Shown: positions 13,193-23,477, numbered from the stretch's first letter. The stretch: DNA of 64,000 nucleotides from Adineta steineri (GCA_905250115.1 CAJNOI010000116.1:92993-156992), one strand, 5' to 3'. The notes: a model not told the origin generated them from the letters alone. Program-made: numbers and translations.

Positions 13193-13592
13193 CGATCTTT
13201 TATGTTCCTTTACATATGTCACATTCTTCCACCATTCATTAAATTTATAACATAAGCTACGTTTCATTACTCTCACAATCGTCCAATGAAAACTATACGT
13301 TTTCTTTTATATTATTTTTATTTTTTTTCAAAACAGTGTTTTACGATGCTGCAGAAGTGTTGCGCACATCGTAACATGCATCACCACTCAAGCTGACGGC
13401 GAACAGATTTTTGCCTTCTTATGAATATAAAGAACGACGTTCTCTTTTAGATATGTCATTTAATTTTTTTTATTATGTTCTGTTCTTCATGCAAAACAAC
13501 TGCAACAATGTACGCATATTATAAGTGGCAGACATACTTTTAAATATTTTTATGCAATTAGACGTTGAAACAACCATAGTTTCTATTCTTTC

Positions 13593-14903
13593 ATGTCGAC
13601 GCTTCAAGAGTTAACAGATTGCCAAAATTTTCTAAATGGTTCCTGCCCTTACGATAAGAACTGTCCCTATCGTCACTGTTTTGAAGCCGCAAAACAAAGG
13701 AACAAAAACTGTTCCAGATGGCCTCATACGTGTCGAAATCTTTACTGTCGTTATCCGCATCCTTCTCCACCGTCATACACGTCAAGTCTATCAGTGCCTT
13801 ATGAACTTCCCCACCCGCAGCCTCAAAATGGTTTAGTAAGTTTTTTCTGGGATATTGAAAATGTGCATATACCTCATATGCAAAATCCATCGCATATTAT
13901 TCAACGACTTCGTGAAAAATTCGTTCACAGTCCGCAATCCCTCGAAATCGGATTTGATTGTTACAAGTGTGACACGACCACAATTTCACGTTCAGTACTG
14001 GCTAAATTACATCATGCCAATGTGCGCATTATTGATGTGCCCGATCATAAACCAGGAGCTGTTGACCGACGAATTCTATTGGACTTAGATCGTTTCGAAC
14101 GAGTTCATAGACCACCAGCTACTATAGTGTTCATTTCAAGTGATATTGACTATGTCGGTAAGCTAAATGATCTTCGTCATCAAGTTGGCTATTATGTTGT
14201 TGTTATTCATAATAAACCAGTCAGCGAAGATTTGTGGACATCGATTAATGCGCATTACTTATGGGATATGTTTACTAAGCAACCCGATAGTACATTTATT
14301 GCATTACCAATGCCTGTATCTCAGGGGCGTAGCCAGGACTTTCGCATGGCAGACACACATCAACGACAAAATAGTTTTTTGTCATGTGACAAGGTTCTTT
14401 ACGAGCATCCCCCATCAGCTGTTTTTAGGCCAAGGGGGATGCAGGGTACTTGTACACCTCCCTTTGGCCACGCTCCTGTTGTATTTCAGGGGCATAGCCT
14501 GGAATTTCGCATAGAGAGTCCACATCAACGGGAGAATAGTTTTTTGTCTTGTGACAAGGTTCTTTACCTGAACTCTCCTCCAGATATTATTGGACCAAGG
14601 GGAATGCAGGGCATCTGTGCACCTCCCTCCGGCTACGTCCCTGTTGTATCTTCTCCACGTCTGTATCAATGCCCAGACTGTCCGAATGAATTTCGTACAC
14701 TTGATGGATTACACCAGCATCAGGATGCTAAAGATCATCGTTTCGAATGTCCAGTGTGTGATGATACGTTTTACACGTTAAAATTTCTAAATGAACACCA
14801 AGAAGATGAAAATCATTTTCTGCATCAATGCAACAGATGCCATCGAACTTTTCAAAGTTTAGATAGTCTTACTCAACACAAATATGCTAAGCTCCATTTC
14901 TAA
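13593..14903 (+). CDS. CCCH zinc finger-NYN nuclease-like-C2H2 protein with exonized MITEs (436 aa)
   Basis: A single-exon ORF beginning MSTLQELTDC. Two CCCH fingers are visible: C10-x7-C-x5-C-x3-H28 and C40-x6-C-x4-C-x3-H56. Residues about 82-228 form a NYN (PIN-like) domain of the MARF1/limkain type, with FFWDIENVHIP around Asp87 and the acidic SSDIDY around Asp184/186, consistent with a metal-binding nuclease site. Residues about 358-436 carry three C2H2 fingers with long His spacing. The likely role is RNA binding and cleavage, possibly post-transcriptional control; this is inference from the domains. Residues 244-350 are encoded by two tandem copies of a miniature transposon (see 14322-14643) that leave the frame open. 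A 5' extension is possible but not required. Confidence 0.85.
   Translation: MSTLQELTDCQNFLNGSCPYDKNCPYRHCFEAAKQRNKNCSRWPHTCRNLYCRYPHPSPPSYTSSLSVPYELPHPQPQNGLVSFFWDIENVHIPHMQNPSHIIQRLREKFVHSPQSLEIGFDCYKCDTTTISRSVLAKLHHANVRIIDVPDHKPGAVDRRILLDLDRFERVHRPPATIVFISSDIDYVGKLNDLRHQVGYYVVVIHNKPVSEDLWTSINAHYLWDMFTKQPDSTFIALPMPVSQGRSQDFRMADTHQRQNSFLSCDKVLYEHPPSAVFRPRGMQGTCTPPFGHAPVVFQGHSLEFRIESPHQRENSFLSCDKVLYLNSPPDIIGPRGMQGICAPPSGYVPVVSSPRLYQCPDCPNEFRTLDGLHQHQDAKDHRFECPVCDDTFYTLKFLNEHQEDENHFLHQCNRCHRTFQSLDSLTQHKYAKLHF
14322..14478 (+). mobile_element. hAT-like MITE copy 1 inside the NYN gene
   Basis: 157 bp starting CAGGGGCGTAGCCAGG and ending TGGCCACGCTCCTG, which are imperfect terminal inverted repeats. 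It is flanked by the 8-mers CTGTATCT (left) and TTGTATTT (right), as expected for the 8-bp target duplications of hAT elements. There is no transposase. It is read in frame as protein. Confidence 0.75.
14487..14643 (+). mobile_element. hAT-like MITE copy 2 inside the NYN gene
   Basis: 157 bp, the same length as copy 1, from CAGGGGCATAGCCTGGA to TCCGGCTACGTCCCTG. It is flanked by TTGTATTT (left) and TTGTATCT (right). Element plus 8-bp duplication is 165 bp, or 55 codons, so each insertion or duplication keeps the reading frame. It clearly resembles copy 1 with scattered substitutions. Confidence 0.75.
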
Positions 14904-15768
14904 TGCACCATTCTGCTTATGTGTTCGAAGAACGTTTCTTTTTACTCATTATCCGGTCTATTAAAGATTTGTCATGAACATTCACGAAATAAAGATCTGA
15001 GTATAATCAATAAAAGACTTAAGCTCATTCCAGTCCATAAATGAGGGTATATAGTACTGCAGTAATAACTAATATTGAAAAATCAAAGTACACAACATCT
15101 ATAGAAATCTTTTGGCAAAGTACTCAATAGAGGAACAAACAATTTTCAAGATATTTTGTTTCGTGTACATTCAAATGCTATACACTAACTCTAAATTGTT
15201 GCTTTTTATTAACTCAGTCATCAATGGTAAGTTTATCATAAGGATACGAATGTGGATGTGGATTGAGAGACGGTACACACCCACACCTTTAAGATATTTG
15301 TTTTTCAGCACAACGATCTTGATATAGATGAATAAGTGTATTAGAGCATTATGTTTAATATTCACACATTCATGAGATATCACACTTGTATCGACATCCA
15401 TCAATGATGTTAGATTTATGCGAAATGAAAAAGAAGTTGAATAAGTTCATATTATTTAGTTATATACGACATCTATTCAGTATTTCTGTAATAAAATTGT
15501 TGACTTTTTCAAATCAACACAAACAATACCTTAAATAAAATTTCTATTAACTAACTTCTATGATGAATTTTCACTTTTAATTCCACGTGAATGGATATGA
15601 AATTATTTTCTATTGTAGCCTCCTCAATAACCAAAAAATGTATTGACAAAATTCCTCTTATTTATTCTTTTACCTTGAACTGTTCTCTGTTTGACTATAA
15701 TACATGCTATTCTATATATACGTAAAACGAGAAAAAAACATTCATTCCTTTTACAAAGTATCTAACAC
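14904..15768. other. Spacer with one telomere-like palindrome
   Basis: No gene seen. A telomere-like element lies at about 15243-15297. The small overlapping ORFs at 15112-15404 on both strands are readings of this AT-rich and repeat sequence. Confidence 0.4.
15243..15297. repeat. Telomere-like palindrome
   Basis: Arms ATGTGGATGTGG and CACACCCACACCTTTAAGAT around a 15-20 nt centre. Confidence 0.65.
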
Positions 15769-16140
15769 ATGGCGATGGTACGCAGTGAAACACAATGTAT
15801 TTCCTGTAATAATATCAAAGAAAAATGCACATATTATTGTTTTTCATATTTAATAGAACATCGACAAATAATGAATAAACAATTAGATAAAATTATAGAT
15901 GACCATGACCAATATCAACAAAAACTTATTTAAAAAAAAAAGAAAATCCACAAAATTCTTCTTTAATTAAACAAATCAATCAATGGGAAATAAATTCAAT
16001 CGACAAAATTAAACAAACAGCACAAGAATGTCGAGAAACAGTTATTGAGAATAACTTGAATAAATTATCTCAACAATTAAAAGAAATTTATCAAAAAAAT
16101 GAAATTGATATAAAGTACCGAATAATATTAACATTGATAA
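15769..16140 (+). pseudogene. Degenerate B-box/coiled-coil fragment
   Basis: Starts ATG with MAMVRSETQCISCNNIKEKC, a C-x2-C...C-x3-C pattern followed by HRQIMNKQLDKIIDDHD, then after an in-frame TAA at about 15931 continues in the same frame with SLIKQINQWEINSIDKIKQTA. The Cys/His pattern plus amphipathic helix resembles the B-box and coiled-coil start of TRIM/NHL-type proteins, but the later zinc ligands are incomplete and no RING or NHL part follows. Either a fragment or a decayed gene. Confidence 0.45.
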
Positions 16141-16290
16141 AACATTCATTTTTTTGTGAAAAATACTTATCGAGAAATATTTTTCAATGATACATGACTG
16201 ATAGGCTACGTGTGATTGCATCATTCTTGATGAGAAAAATGTAATTTTTTATTATCTTGTTTTGACTCGATTGTTGTGCAAGAATACAAG

Positions 16291-16300
16291 CTATATAAAA
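16291..16300 (+). promoter_or_regulatory. Possible TATA box
   Basis: CTATATAAAA lies about 55-65 nt upstream of the ATG at 16356, a plausible core promoter for the following ORF. No other promoter evidence. Confidence 0.35.
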
Positions 16301-16355
16301 GAAAGCAATTTTTTGTTGTTTTATGTCACTGTGTTGATATCATTGCGACAATCGA

Positions 16356-16949
16356 ATGGTTTCTTCATCTGGTTATATTACTGAATTCAATAAAGAAACA
16401 AATTATGATTATATCCAGACTCAAACAGATGTTGAAATTACTAATCGACGTCTAAAATTCCATGTTTTTAGTTTAAAATCGAATGCCAAACGTTATGTTA
16501 TTAAAGAAGATTTAACATTTCTTGGTGAATTATTTGATTTTGATATAATTCAACATACAGATGGAAGTGAAGATGAAGCAATTAATATCAGACATCGTGT
16601 TTTAATGTGTCCAATTTCTGGATGTTCACGACTTAAAGCATTTATTAGTAAAAAAGTATTAGATGAACATATTCAGAATAAACATTGTCAAGAGAAGGTT
16701 ATAGAGAAAAAACTGGTTCCCTTTACCCTCAAACTTATGACGAAGTCAGCAGCTGTGATTAGTCGTTTTATTGGAAAAAATGGAGTTAATCTTAAAGAAT
16801 TTCAGAAAAAAATTTTAACCAAAACAACTGCAATTAGTTTAACACAAAATCCTACTGTAGAAATTCGAGTAAAACCAATGAAAATCAATGTTAACACTGA
16901 TGATATTAGTCAAAAATTAAAATCTTTATGGGACAAATCAGTTCGTTAA
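16356..16949 (+). CDS. KH-like RNA-binding protein, upstream ORF (197 aa)
   Basis: ORF MVSSSGYITE... with a zinc-finger-like segment (CPISGC, then HIQNKH; C-x4-C and H-x4-H) around residues 88-112 and a KH-type GxxG loop (SRFIGKNGVNLKEF) around residues 138-152. This suggests RNA binding. The ORF stops at TAA 16947-16949, but the same frame continues with protein-like sequence for about 86 more codons (see 16950-17272). The stop therefore looks like a recent nonsense change (CAA to TAA would restore Gln) or a readthrough site. The next gene is convergent and its stop is only a few bases past the end of this locus. Confidence 0.6.
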   Translation: MVSSSGYITEFNKETNYDYIQTQTDVEITNRRLKFHVFSLKSNAKRYVIKEDLTFLGELFDFDIIQHTDGSEDEAINIRHRVLMCPISGCSRLKAFISKKVLDEHIQNKHCQEKVIEKKLVPFTLKLMTKSAAVISRFIGKNGVNLKEFQKKILTKTTAISLTQNPTVEIRVKPMKINVNTDDISQKLKSLWDKSVR

Positions 16950-17272
16950 CAACAAAAAGAAGAAAATAAATTTAAACAAATTCTATTCAATCGGATAGTA
17001 AGACGATCAATACCTTTGAAACAAGTTGCTTTTAATAGTGATACAAGACGTGTACGTGCATTTACACTATCTGGTGATGAATTAGTACGACGACGATCAA
17101 CCAAATATGGACAAATAAATGCAATATTACGAAAACAACAAGCAAGATCGACGTTAAGTTTAGAAGGACATCGATGTGCAGCAACAGGAGAAACAAAATT
17201 AGTATGAAAGAACAATTAGATGATATGTTTATTGATTTAGATGATGAATATAAGAAGAATAAAGGAACAAAA
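16950..17272 (+). pseudogene. In-frame continuation of the KH-like ORF after the stop
   Basis: The frame of 16356-16949 continues from 16950 to about 17206 with basic, protein-like sequence (RIVRRSIPLKQVAF, RRVRAFTLSGDELVRRRS). A +1 change then leads to an acidic tail (MKEQLDDMFIDLDDEYKKNKG). It probably formed the C-terminal half of one protein. No intron signals explain the break. Confidence 0.4.
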
Positions 17273-17278
17273 TTTTCA

Positions 17279-18637
17279 TTATTGTTTTACATGTGCAAAA
17301 TTATCATTGATATCTCGTTGCCATGCATCGATAAACTTTTGTTTGATTGTTTTTTCAATACGAAAAGTAACTTCTGCACCGCGTCGATCTCTTTCTATCC
17401 ATTGATTACCATCAAAGATTGGATTTAGATGAAATACACGTAGAAATAATGGTGCTGTTCCATCTGTATAAAACCGACATTTGTTTACGTATCCAAAATC
17501 GACTAAATCTGCCCAATCATATCGATAATTTGAATTGATAATAATACCATGTGGAAAATGATCTGTGTTCACTTCTCGATTATCATGAGCTAGATCACGC
17601 ATTAGTCCATCTGCAGTAGCAAGTATCGATTCAAGAAATGATGGATCTCGCGATCGAATCACCGAACGACGAATTGATTTTGCAATACTTGAAAGAGAAT
17701 AGGGATCATCGAAATTTTCTGACAACATTCGTAAAGTACAATTAGCTATGAGATTAGAAGGAGCAATTGAATCCGATACATTACGAAAATTGACAATCAT
17801 ATTTGTATGTTGAATAAATTGTTCGTCATCTTTATCAAAACAATGAGTATTTAAAGTAAGAATAATATAAGAAGTCATCACATCTTGAATAGTAAACATG
17901 CTATTGTCAGCGATATTATGAAGTCGAACGAGTTGTTCACCAGAAAAATGTATATTTATTTGATCATGTGTAATTTGTTCGTTTACACTTCTTTCAACAC
18001 TTTGTTCAAGTGATAATGCATTAGTTAAATGTCTCATAAATGGTAAAAGAGATTGATCAGCATTTTCTCTATTCCATAATCGACGTTCAAAAATAGGTAA
18101 TGGTTCTAATGGTTCAAGTTGTTGATATAAACGTGATAGTGTATTTAAAAATGTTAAACAAGCATAAGCATCACCAAGAACATGTACCCAACTAATACCC
18201 ATTATCCATTCTCCACTTTGAACGAGATGAGTCATTTTTAAACGAAAAAGTGGTTCATCTGCAGAACCACAATGTAGTTTATTAGTTGATGCTTCATCGA
18301 CAAACATTTGTAGTCGACCTTCTGCACTATCTAACAGGACATTTAAATTGATAGGCCATTGAACTAGTTCATTATTTTCCACCAATGAAAATGGAATACC
18401 ATTGTCGGACATTTCAATAACATATTGTTTATCATTGAGTAAAAGGAAACGTCCAGCAACTAGAGGCCATAAAGAAAGAGTACGACCAAGTGCTTGTTTC
18501 AATCGATTAATATTCAAATCAGCAGGATATACAAACACATTATCAATACGTGGAATAATCCATAGATCAATACCAGCTAATTCAATTTGACGACATTTGC
18601 CAGTTGGTGGCGATGGTAAAATAAGACATGACTCCAT
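17279..18637 (-). CDS. BAHD-family acyltransferase (452 aa)
   Basis: A single-exon ORF of 452 aa, the usual BAHD length. It has the catalytic HxxxD motif (SWVHVLGDAYA; His152, Asp156) and a structural DFGxx motif (DFGYV, residues 379-383; canonical DFGWG). BAHD enzymes transfer acyl groups from CoA thioesters to alcohols or amines in the cytosol and are typical of plants and fungi (transferase family PF02458). The substrate here cannot be predicted. The gene has no intron, unlike most neighbours, which fits horizontal acquisition. The divergent 5' side faces a spacer with a telomere-like palindrome; the 3' end abuts the convergent KH-like locus. Gly-to-Tyr and Gly-to-Val differences within DFGWG may lower activity. 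Confidence 0.9.
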   Translation of the reverse strand: MESCLILPSPPTGKCRQIELAGIDLWIIPRIDNVFVYPADLNINRLKQALGRTLSLWPLVAGRFLLLNDKQYVIEMSDNGIPFSLVENNELVQWPINLNVLLDSAEGRLQMFVDEASTNKLHCGSADEPLFRLKMTHLVQSGEWIMGISWVHVLGDAYACLTFLNTLSRLYQQLEPLEPLPIFERRLWNRENADQSLLPFMRHLTNALSLEQSVERSVNEQITHDQINIHFSGEQLVRLHNIADNSMFTIQDVMTSYIILTLNTHCFDKDDEQFIQHTNMIVNFRNVSDSIAPSNLIANCTLRMLSENFDDPYSLSSIAKSIRRSVIRSRDPSFLESILATADGLMRDLAHDNREVNTDHFPHGIIINSNYRYDWADLVDFGYVNKCRFYTDGTAPLFLRVFHLNPIFDGNQWIERDRRGAEVTFRIEKTIKQKFIDAWQRDINDNFAHVKQ

Positions 18638-18850
18638 ATCGAAATATGTTAGAGTTAAATCTACCTTTTTGTAATGTGTATGCCTTTTTATTTGCTCTTC
18701 TTTTGTTGTGGACTACTATACAAAAAAAATCTCATCAAATGCATATCTTTTCTTTCATCATTTATCTAAACTCGTCCATACAGTTCGTTGTTCTACTTGT
18801 GACAATACAGCGATGATTCGTCATCTTTTAATTAATTCAAATAGATGTCA

Positions 18851-18905
18851 GTCGAGGGTGTGGGCAAAATATCTCTCGTAGCTCACAGCCACACCCAAAC
18901 CCATG
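18851..18905. repeat. Telomere-like palindrome
   Basis: Left arm GTCGAGGGTGTGGGCAAAAT, right arm CAGCCACACCCAAACCCATG. It sits between the BAHD gene and the ALF-like pseudogene. Confidence 0.7.
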
Positions 18906-18989
18906 GTTTTGCATTCGAGAATAGTTTATTTTTTATGAGCAAAAACTTGATAATAATATCAGAGTTAGAGTCAATTTTGGTTGGTTATG

Positions 18990-19315
18990 TTAGCATTTGA
19001 AATCTTCAGCCTGAAGTGAACCAGCTTCAATAGCCGCTAAAATACGTCCTTTTATAGCTTCTTCCATTGCTTCTTATCGACTTTCTTTTCCTCGTCCTTC
19101 ACCCACAATACCTGGAGCTCGTGCTTCACATTGAAATTTTCCGTCCCAAACCCATTCTAATTTGTGAACACGTCCTTTCAAGTTTCCCGTACAGTCAATA
19201 TTGCATATTTTAATTGCTTGATCATCACTCCATGTGTGAAGTGACCAAATAATTTTACCCAAGTCGACAGCAAAGCCATAATAACTAACATGATGAATGT
19301 GATGGTTGATTGCAT
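18990..19315 (-). pseudogene. ALF-like (anti-lipopolysaccharide factor-type) secreted peptide, broken
   Basis: ATG at 19315 begins a signal peptide (MQSTITFIMLVIMALLSTW). The mature part lies in another frame from about 19262 onward (DLGKIIWSLHTWSDDQAIKI and following). It has a Cys-x20-Cys loop ending LEWVWDGKFQC, then GIVGEGRGKESR. This spacing and the (R/K)LxWx(W/Y)xGKFxC pattern match the lipopolysaccharide-binding loop of arthropod ALF peptides. A TAA at 19074-19076 interrupts the frame, which then continues to TAA at 18990-18992. One frameshift near the signal-peptide junction plus one nonsense codon mark a pseudogene, unless an unseen small intron repairs the first. Confidence 0.6.
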
Positions 19316-19472
19316 CTTTTCTATTTCGTAGAAAATTAATTTCGTATAAATGATATATATATATATATGGAAAGAGATAATCATCAAGTGCACTCTTGAA
19401 ATTTAATAAATACAGAAAAAGTAGGCTGATAAAATTAGTCTTTGGCTCAAATACTATGTCTTTTCTGATCAA

Positions 19473-20094
19473 AAAACTAAATTGAAAGGAAATGAAACAG
19501 TCAATCTACACTATTAGTTCATGCAGTCGACGAAAATAAATGATATATTATATTTTCGAAATAAAATTATAGTTTTTATCATTTAATCTTTAAATGAAAT
19601 TTTTCGTGACGCAACTATTGATATCAAAGATATTGATACGAAGTAAATTGTTATAGATATAACCATGATTAAAAACTTTGAGTTAAATCGTTTATTAATA
19701 TTTTAAAACGAAAATTGTTTTAATTAAACATTGTTTATTCTATATATGTCGAAAAAAGATCTGCATATTGAATTTTCATTTCATAATGATATATGTTTAG
19801 TAAATCATTATAATACACATTTTATTTTCTTGATATTATTCGTTTTTATATAATAAATCTTATCCTCAATTAGACTCTATATCACCACCTGATCATTTTA
19901 CTCTCATCAAATAATTATTCTGTTGGTGTAAACGTGTGCAATAGAAGAGCCAATAGTATGTAATAACAAACAATATATTTTTTTTCTTCACCTTTAATGA
20001 GTACGTGATCATATCTTACTATATGTTCTAATAATAATCGTTTCATCATACGTCTTTCCTCACTCTTTTTTCTTTACATAATATTATAAACGAA
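19473..20094. other. AT-rich spacer
   Basis: No coding signal seen. It probably holds the promoter of the GH13 gene, but no clear element was identified. Confidence 0.4.
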
Positions 20095-22020
20095 ATGTCT
20101 GCATCTATTGAATTTCGTTTATTTGCACCACGTATTGAACGTGCCTTTCTTACTGGTTCATTCAATTCATGGCAAGATATTGAAATGTTTAAAGACAATA
20201 TAACTGGTGAATTTTCCACGAAAATTGATCTTGATGATGGTGAATATACATATAAATTTCGTATATTATCTCGAAGTGAACCAAATCAAATGATTGATAT
20301 TATTGATCCATATGCAACAAGAGTTGAAGATGATGAAAAAGGTGCAATTTTAATGATTAAGAATGGCAAAAAAGTAAATGGAAATGAATATATATGGAAA
20401 TATGATGGAAAGAGTTTACCTGAAAATCGAGATTTAATTATATATGAAATTTTTATTGCTGATTTTACTGAAGAAGGTAAACCTTGATAAGAAAGAAAAA
20501 ATTCTTTAAAAAAAAATTCAATATTTCTTCTCAGGTACATTTCGTTCGGCAATAACGAAATTAGATTATCTGGCATATGAGTTAGGTATTAATTGTATTC
20601 AATTAATGCCTATTCAAGGTTTTCTTCTTGATCATGATTGGGGTTATACAATACGACATTATTTCTCTGTTGAATCATCTTATGGTTCATCAGAAGATTT
20701 AAAATCTTTTATTGATGAATGTCATTCACGTGGTATACGTGTTATGATGGATACTGTTATTAATCATTCTCATACCGAATGTCCTTTAAATAAAATTGAT
20801 CCAAAATATTGGTATTATGACGCTTGTCATTATTATCCGGAGCATCCTGAAGAAGTTTGGGGACCTGAATTTAATCATAATTTTCAAGATGAACAACATG
20901 GAAATATAAAACCAGCTATGAAATTTATTGAAGATGTTATTAAATTTTAGATTGAAGAATATCATATTGATGGTTTAAGGTAAGAACTTATATTATAAGA
21001 TTGTAAATATTAACAATAAATAATTTCTAGATTTTGTACAGCTAAACAAATTGATAGTTCTGAACTATTAAAAAATATGGATAATTTTGATGTATTACAA
21101 CATTTTGATATGATTTCTCATTCTCTTCGATCACCATTTTATACAGTAGCTGAATATATTCCAGGAATAGGGACCCTTTTTAAGCCATATGGACCAGTAA
21201 GTTATTTACATAAAATATTGTGTATATGAAAGATTGGTTGTTGTTATAATGAATAATATATCGATTATTTTTTCTTTGTAGGTAGATGGCGTTTGGCGCA
21301 ATTTTGTTCTTTCATTTCAAAATTTGTTTGAATTTTCTGGAAATAATATTTTTTTTGATAGATTTCTTCAAGCAGGTGATCCAGCTTATGAAGATAAATA
21401 TCGTTATGCAAAATTAGTTGTTAATTTTTGTTCATGTCATCATACTGAAAGTTTTTTATATTTACTTCATCAAATAAATTACTTTGAAGACGAAGCAATT
21501 AAACGTATTAAAATAGCAATTGCTTGGTTAATGATAACTGTAGGTTTACCTCTAATATGGATGGGAGAAGAATGGTGTGAAGATAAAATTCGTGGTAAGA
21601 TCTCAATCGACAATATTCTTTTATATTTTGATATTTGTAGGTGATAAAGATCGGACAAGAAAAATTAATTGGTCTCTTCTGACTAAAACATCACAACGTT
21701 CTCTCTTTGAACTTTATCGGAAACTTATTGCAATTAGAAAATCATCATCAGCTATTAAATCTGATAATGTTAATTTTCTTTGTCATGATTCTGATACGTA
21801 TATTGTTGCTTATCATCGATGGTGTAATGAAAGCAATGAATCAATTGTTGCATTGTTTAATCTTTCATTAAAAGATCAACAAGCATATTGTATCAATAAT
21901 TGGCCAAAGAATGGTCGATGGCAAGAACTTATTAGTCAATCGGAAATACAAATTGATAATAATGAATTTAGTATTGATTTAAAATCATATGAATTTAAAA
22001 TATTTGCATTTAAAGATTAG
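20095..22020 (+). pseudogene. GH13 alpha-amylase-like gene with nonsense codon and lost active-site residues
   Basis: Exons: 20095-20476, 20535-20979, 21031-21196, 21282-21594, 21641-22020; all junctions are GT-AG and in phase. The N-terminus is CBM48-like (IEFRLFAPRIERAFLTGSFNSW), followed by a GH13 barrel. Region I (DTVINH) and the general-acid region (TVAEYIP) are present. The nucleophile region reads GLRFCTAKQ, with Cys in place of the catalytic Asp; the His-Asp region reads CHHTESF, with His in place of Asp. A TAG at 20948-20950 (IKF-stop-IEEYHIDGLR, where Trp would fit) truncates the protein. GH13 enzymes with CBM48 cut or branch alpha-glucans. This copy should be catalytically dead even if the stop were read through. 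The bacterial-type GEEW segment hints at acquisition by transfer. Confidence 0.8.
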
Positions 22021-22414
22021 TAAACCACATTTCTTTTTAGGAGTTTATTTTAATTATTTATCAATAAACTATTCCATCTTTACATCCAAAAGACAACAAA
22101 ATGTCTTAATTTTTCAAGATTATCTGGCTTACTGATTAATATATAAATCTTATTAACAAAAGATTTTCTCATAGTTGAAACCTATTGATAAATGTATAAA
22201 GTTGAAACAGTTGTCTATTGTTTTGGTCAAGCTTTGCCATATCTCAGAATCACCTACAAAGTTTAGTTCGTTTTAACTTTTCCGTTTAATTCAATATGTC
22301 GTTTCTACGTGTTTACAATAAACTTCACAGAATAAGAGATTCATAAACAGGAACGATAGTCGATAGAATCGTTACTTCTTCAAATTTATATTTACAAAAA
22401 AAATTATATATCAG
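22021..22414. other. Short convergent spacer
   Basis: Region between the convergent GH13 gene and four-TM gene. No feature seen beyond likely 3' UTR sequence. Confidence 0.4.
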
Positions 22415-23405
22415 TCAATCATTCTCGACTATGATAATATTCGCATCATAATTCTTCATCCACATATGTTTCAAATTATACATCCATAATGATAACCATT
22501 TGAAAGGAATTCTCTAAAATATTTTCTGCTAGTTAATGAAGAAGAACTAAGATAATAAATAACTCACTTGTTTTTTAATATTTATCATAGAATCATAACC
22601 CACAATATTTGTATCATAATACAACCAAAAACAAATGAAAATACCAACTATGATTGCAAAAATTGCCAAACAAATAAAATAAATTTGATTGGCGGCGCAA
22701 GTGAACTATTTATGACAAAGAAACAAATTATATTTCAGTCCATATGTCAAAAAAGAAAACATACTGTGACAAGGTCACTAAAACAAGGATAAAGCAAACA
22801 AGCAGCAAATACAAATGGCATCGAAGCTATACACCAATCATAATTGGTTTTGATAAACCTTATCTAGTTGACAAATCACACAATTTACATTTTAATTTCA
22901 ATAAATAATACACTTACCCTATTTGTTCCCGCTGATGCTGGATCGAATGATTCATCTTTAGGCCAACCAAAACAAAGAATACTGAATGAATTGATAAGGA
23001 ATATCGTAACGAGTTCTCCGAAACTTTTGCCAATATCTTTCATAGTCTAAAGATACGTTATGTGAATATATAGAGAATTTTATTTTTCATAGAAACCTAT
23101 AGGAAACTTACATAGAAATTGTAAATGCAATCAAAGATAGGCATGCTGCCCATCAAACATATTGTGATGCACATGATAGGTAAATGTCGATATCCGACTT
23201 TAATGACGGTTCTCTAAAAGATCGACGCATTTTTATTTTTCATGTTGTTTTACGTAAAAGATTCATCTTATAGACAGCTGTTCTTTAAATTAACTGTTAA
23301 GGTCAGATATGTTTGATAAATACTTACGTCTGTTGTTACAGATTCCTCTGTCATTGTTATAAATTGATCAGAAATGACATAAACAGATTTTTTCTCAGCA
23401 CACAT
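22415..23405 (-). CDS. Four-TM membrane protein, six short exons (214 aa)
   Basis: Exons 23405-23328, 23213-23112, 23046-22918, 22863-22765, 22705-22568, 22513-22415, all phase 0 with GT-AG, each an exact multiple of three. The protein begins MCAEKKSVYVISDQ and has four hydrophobic segments: IMCITICLMGSMPIFDCIY, VTIFLINSFSILCFGW, ASMPFVFAACLLYPC and FICLAIFAIIVGIFICFWLY. It ends with a short basic/aromatic tail (MWMKNYDANIIIVEND). None of its exons reaches 60 codons. I do not recognise the family; the topology suggests a small tetraspan protein with short loops. Confidence 0.72.
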
Positions 23406-23473
23406 GATGCTACGTAAGATATCAATCTTCTCAGACTACAACTCGTGCTGTTCATACATGAAACTTGCATACG

Positions 23474-23477
<4 letters not shown>

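Larger units (their letters stand above)
11641..13592. other. Spacer with two telomere-like elements
   Basis: Contains telomere-like elements at about 12030-12095 and 13101-13192 and several short ORFs (for example 104 codons at 12291-12605) of low complexity with no family resemblance. No exon chain with consistent phase was found. Confidence 0.4.
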
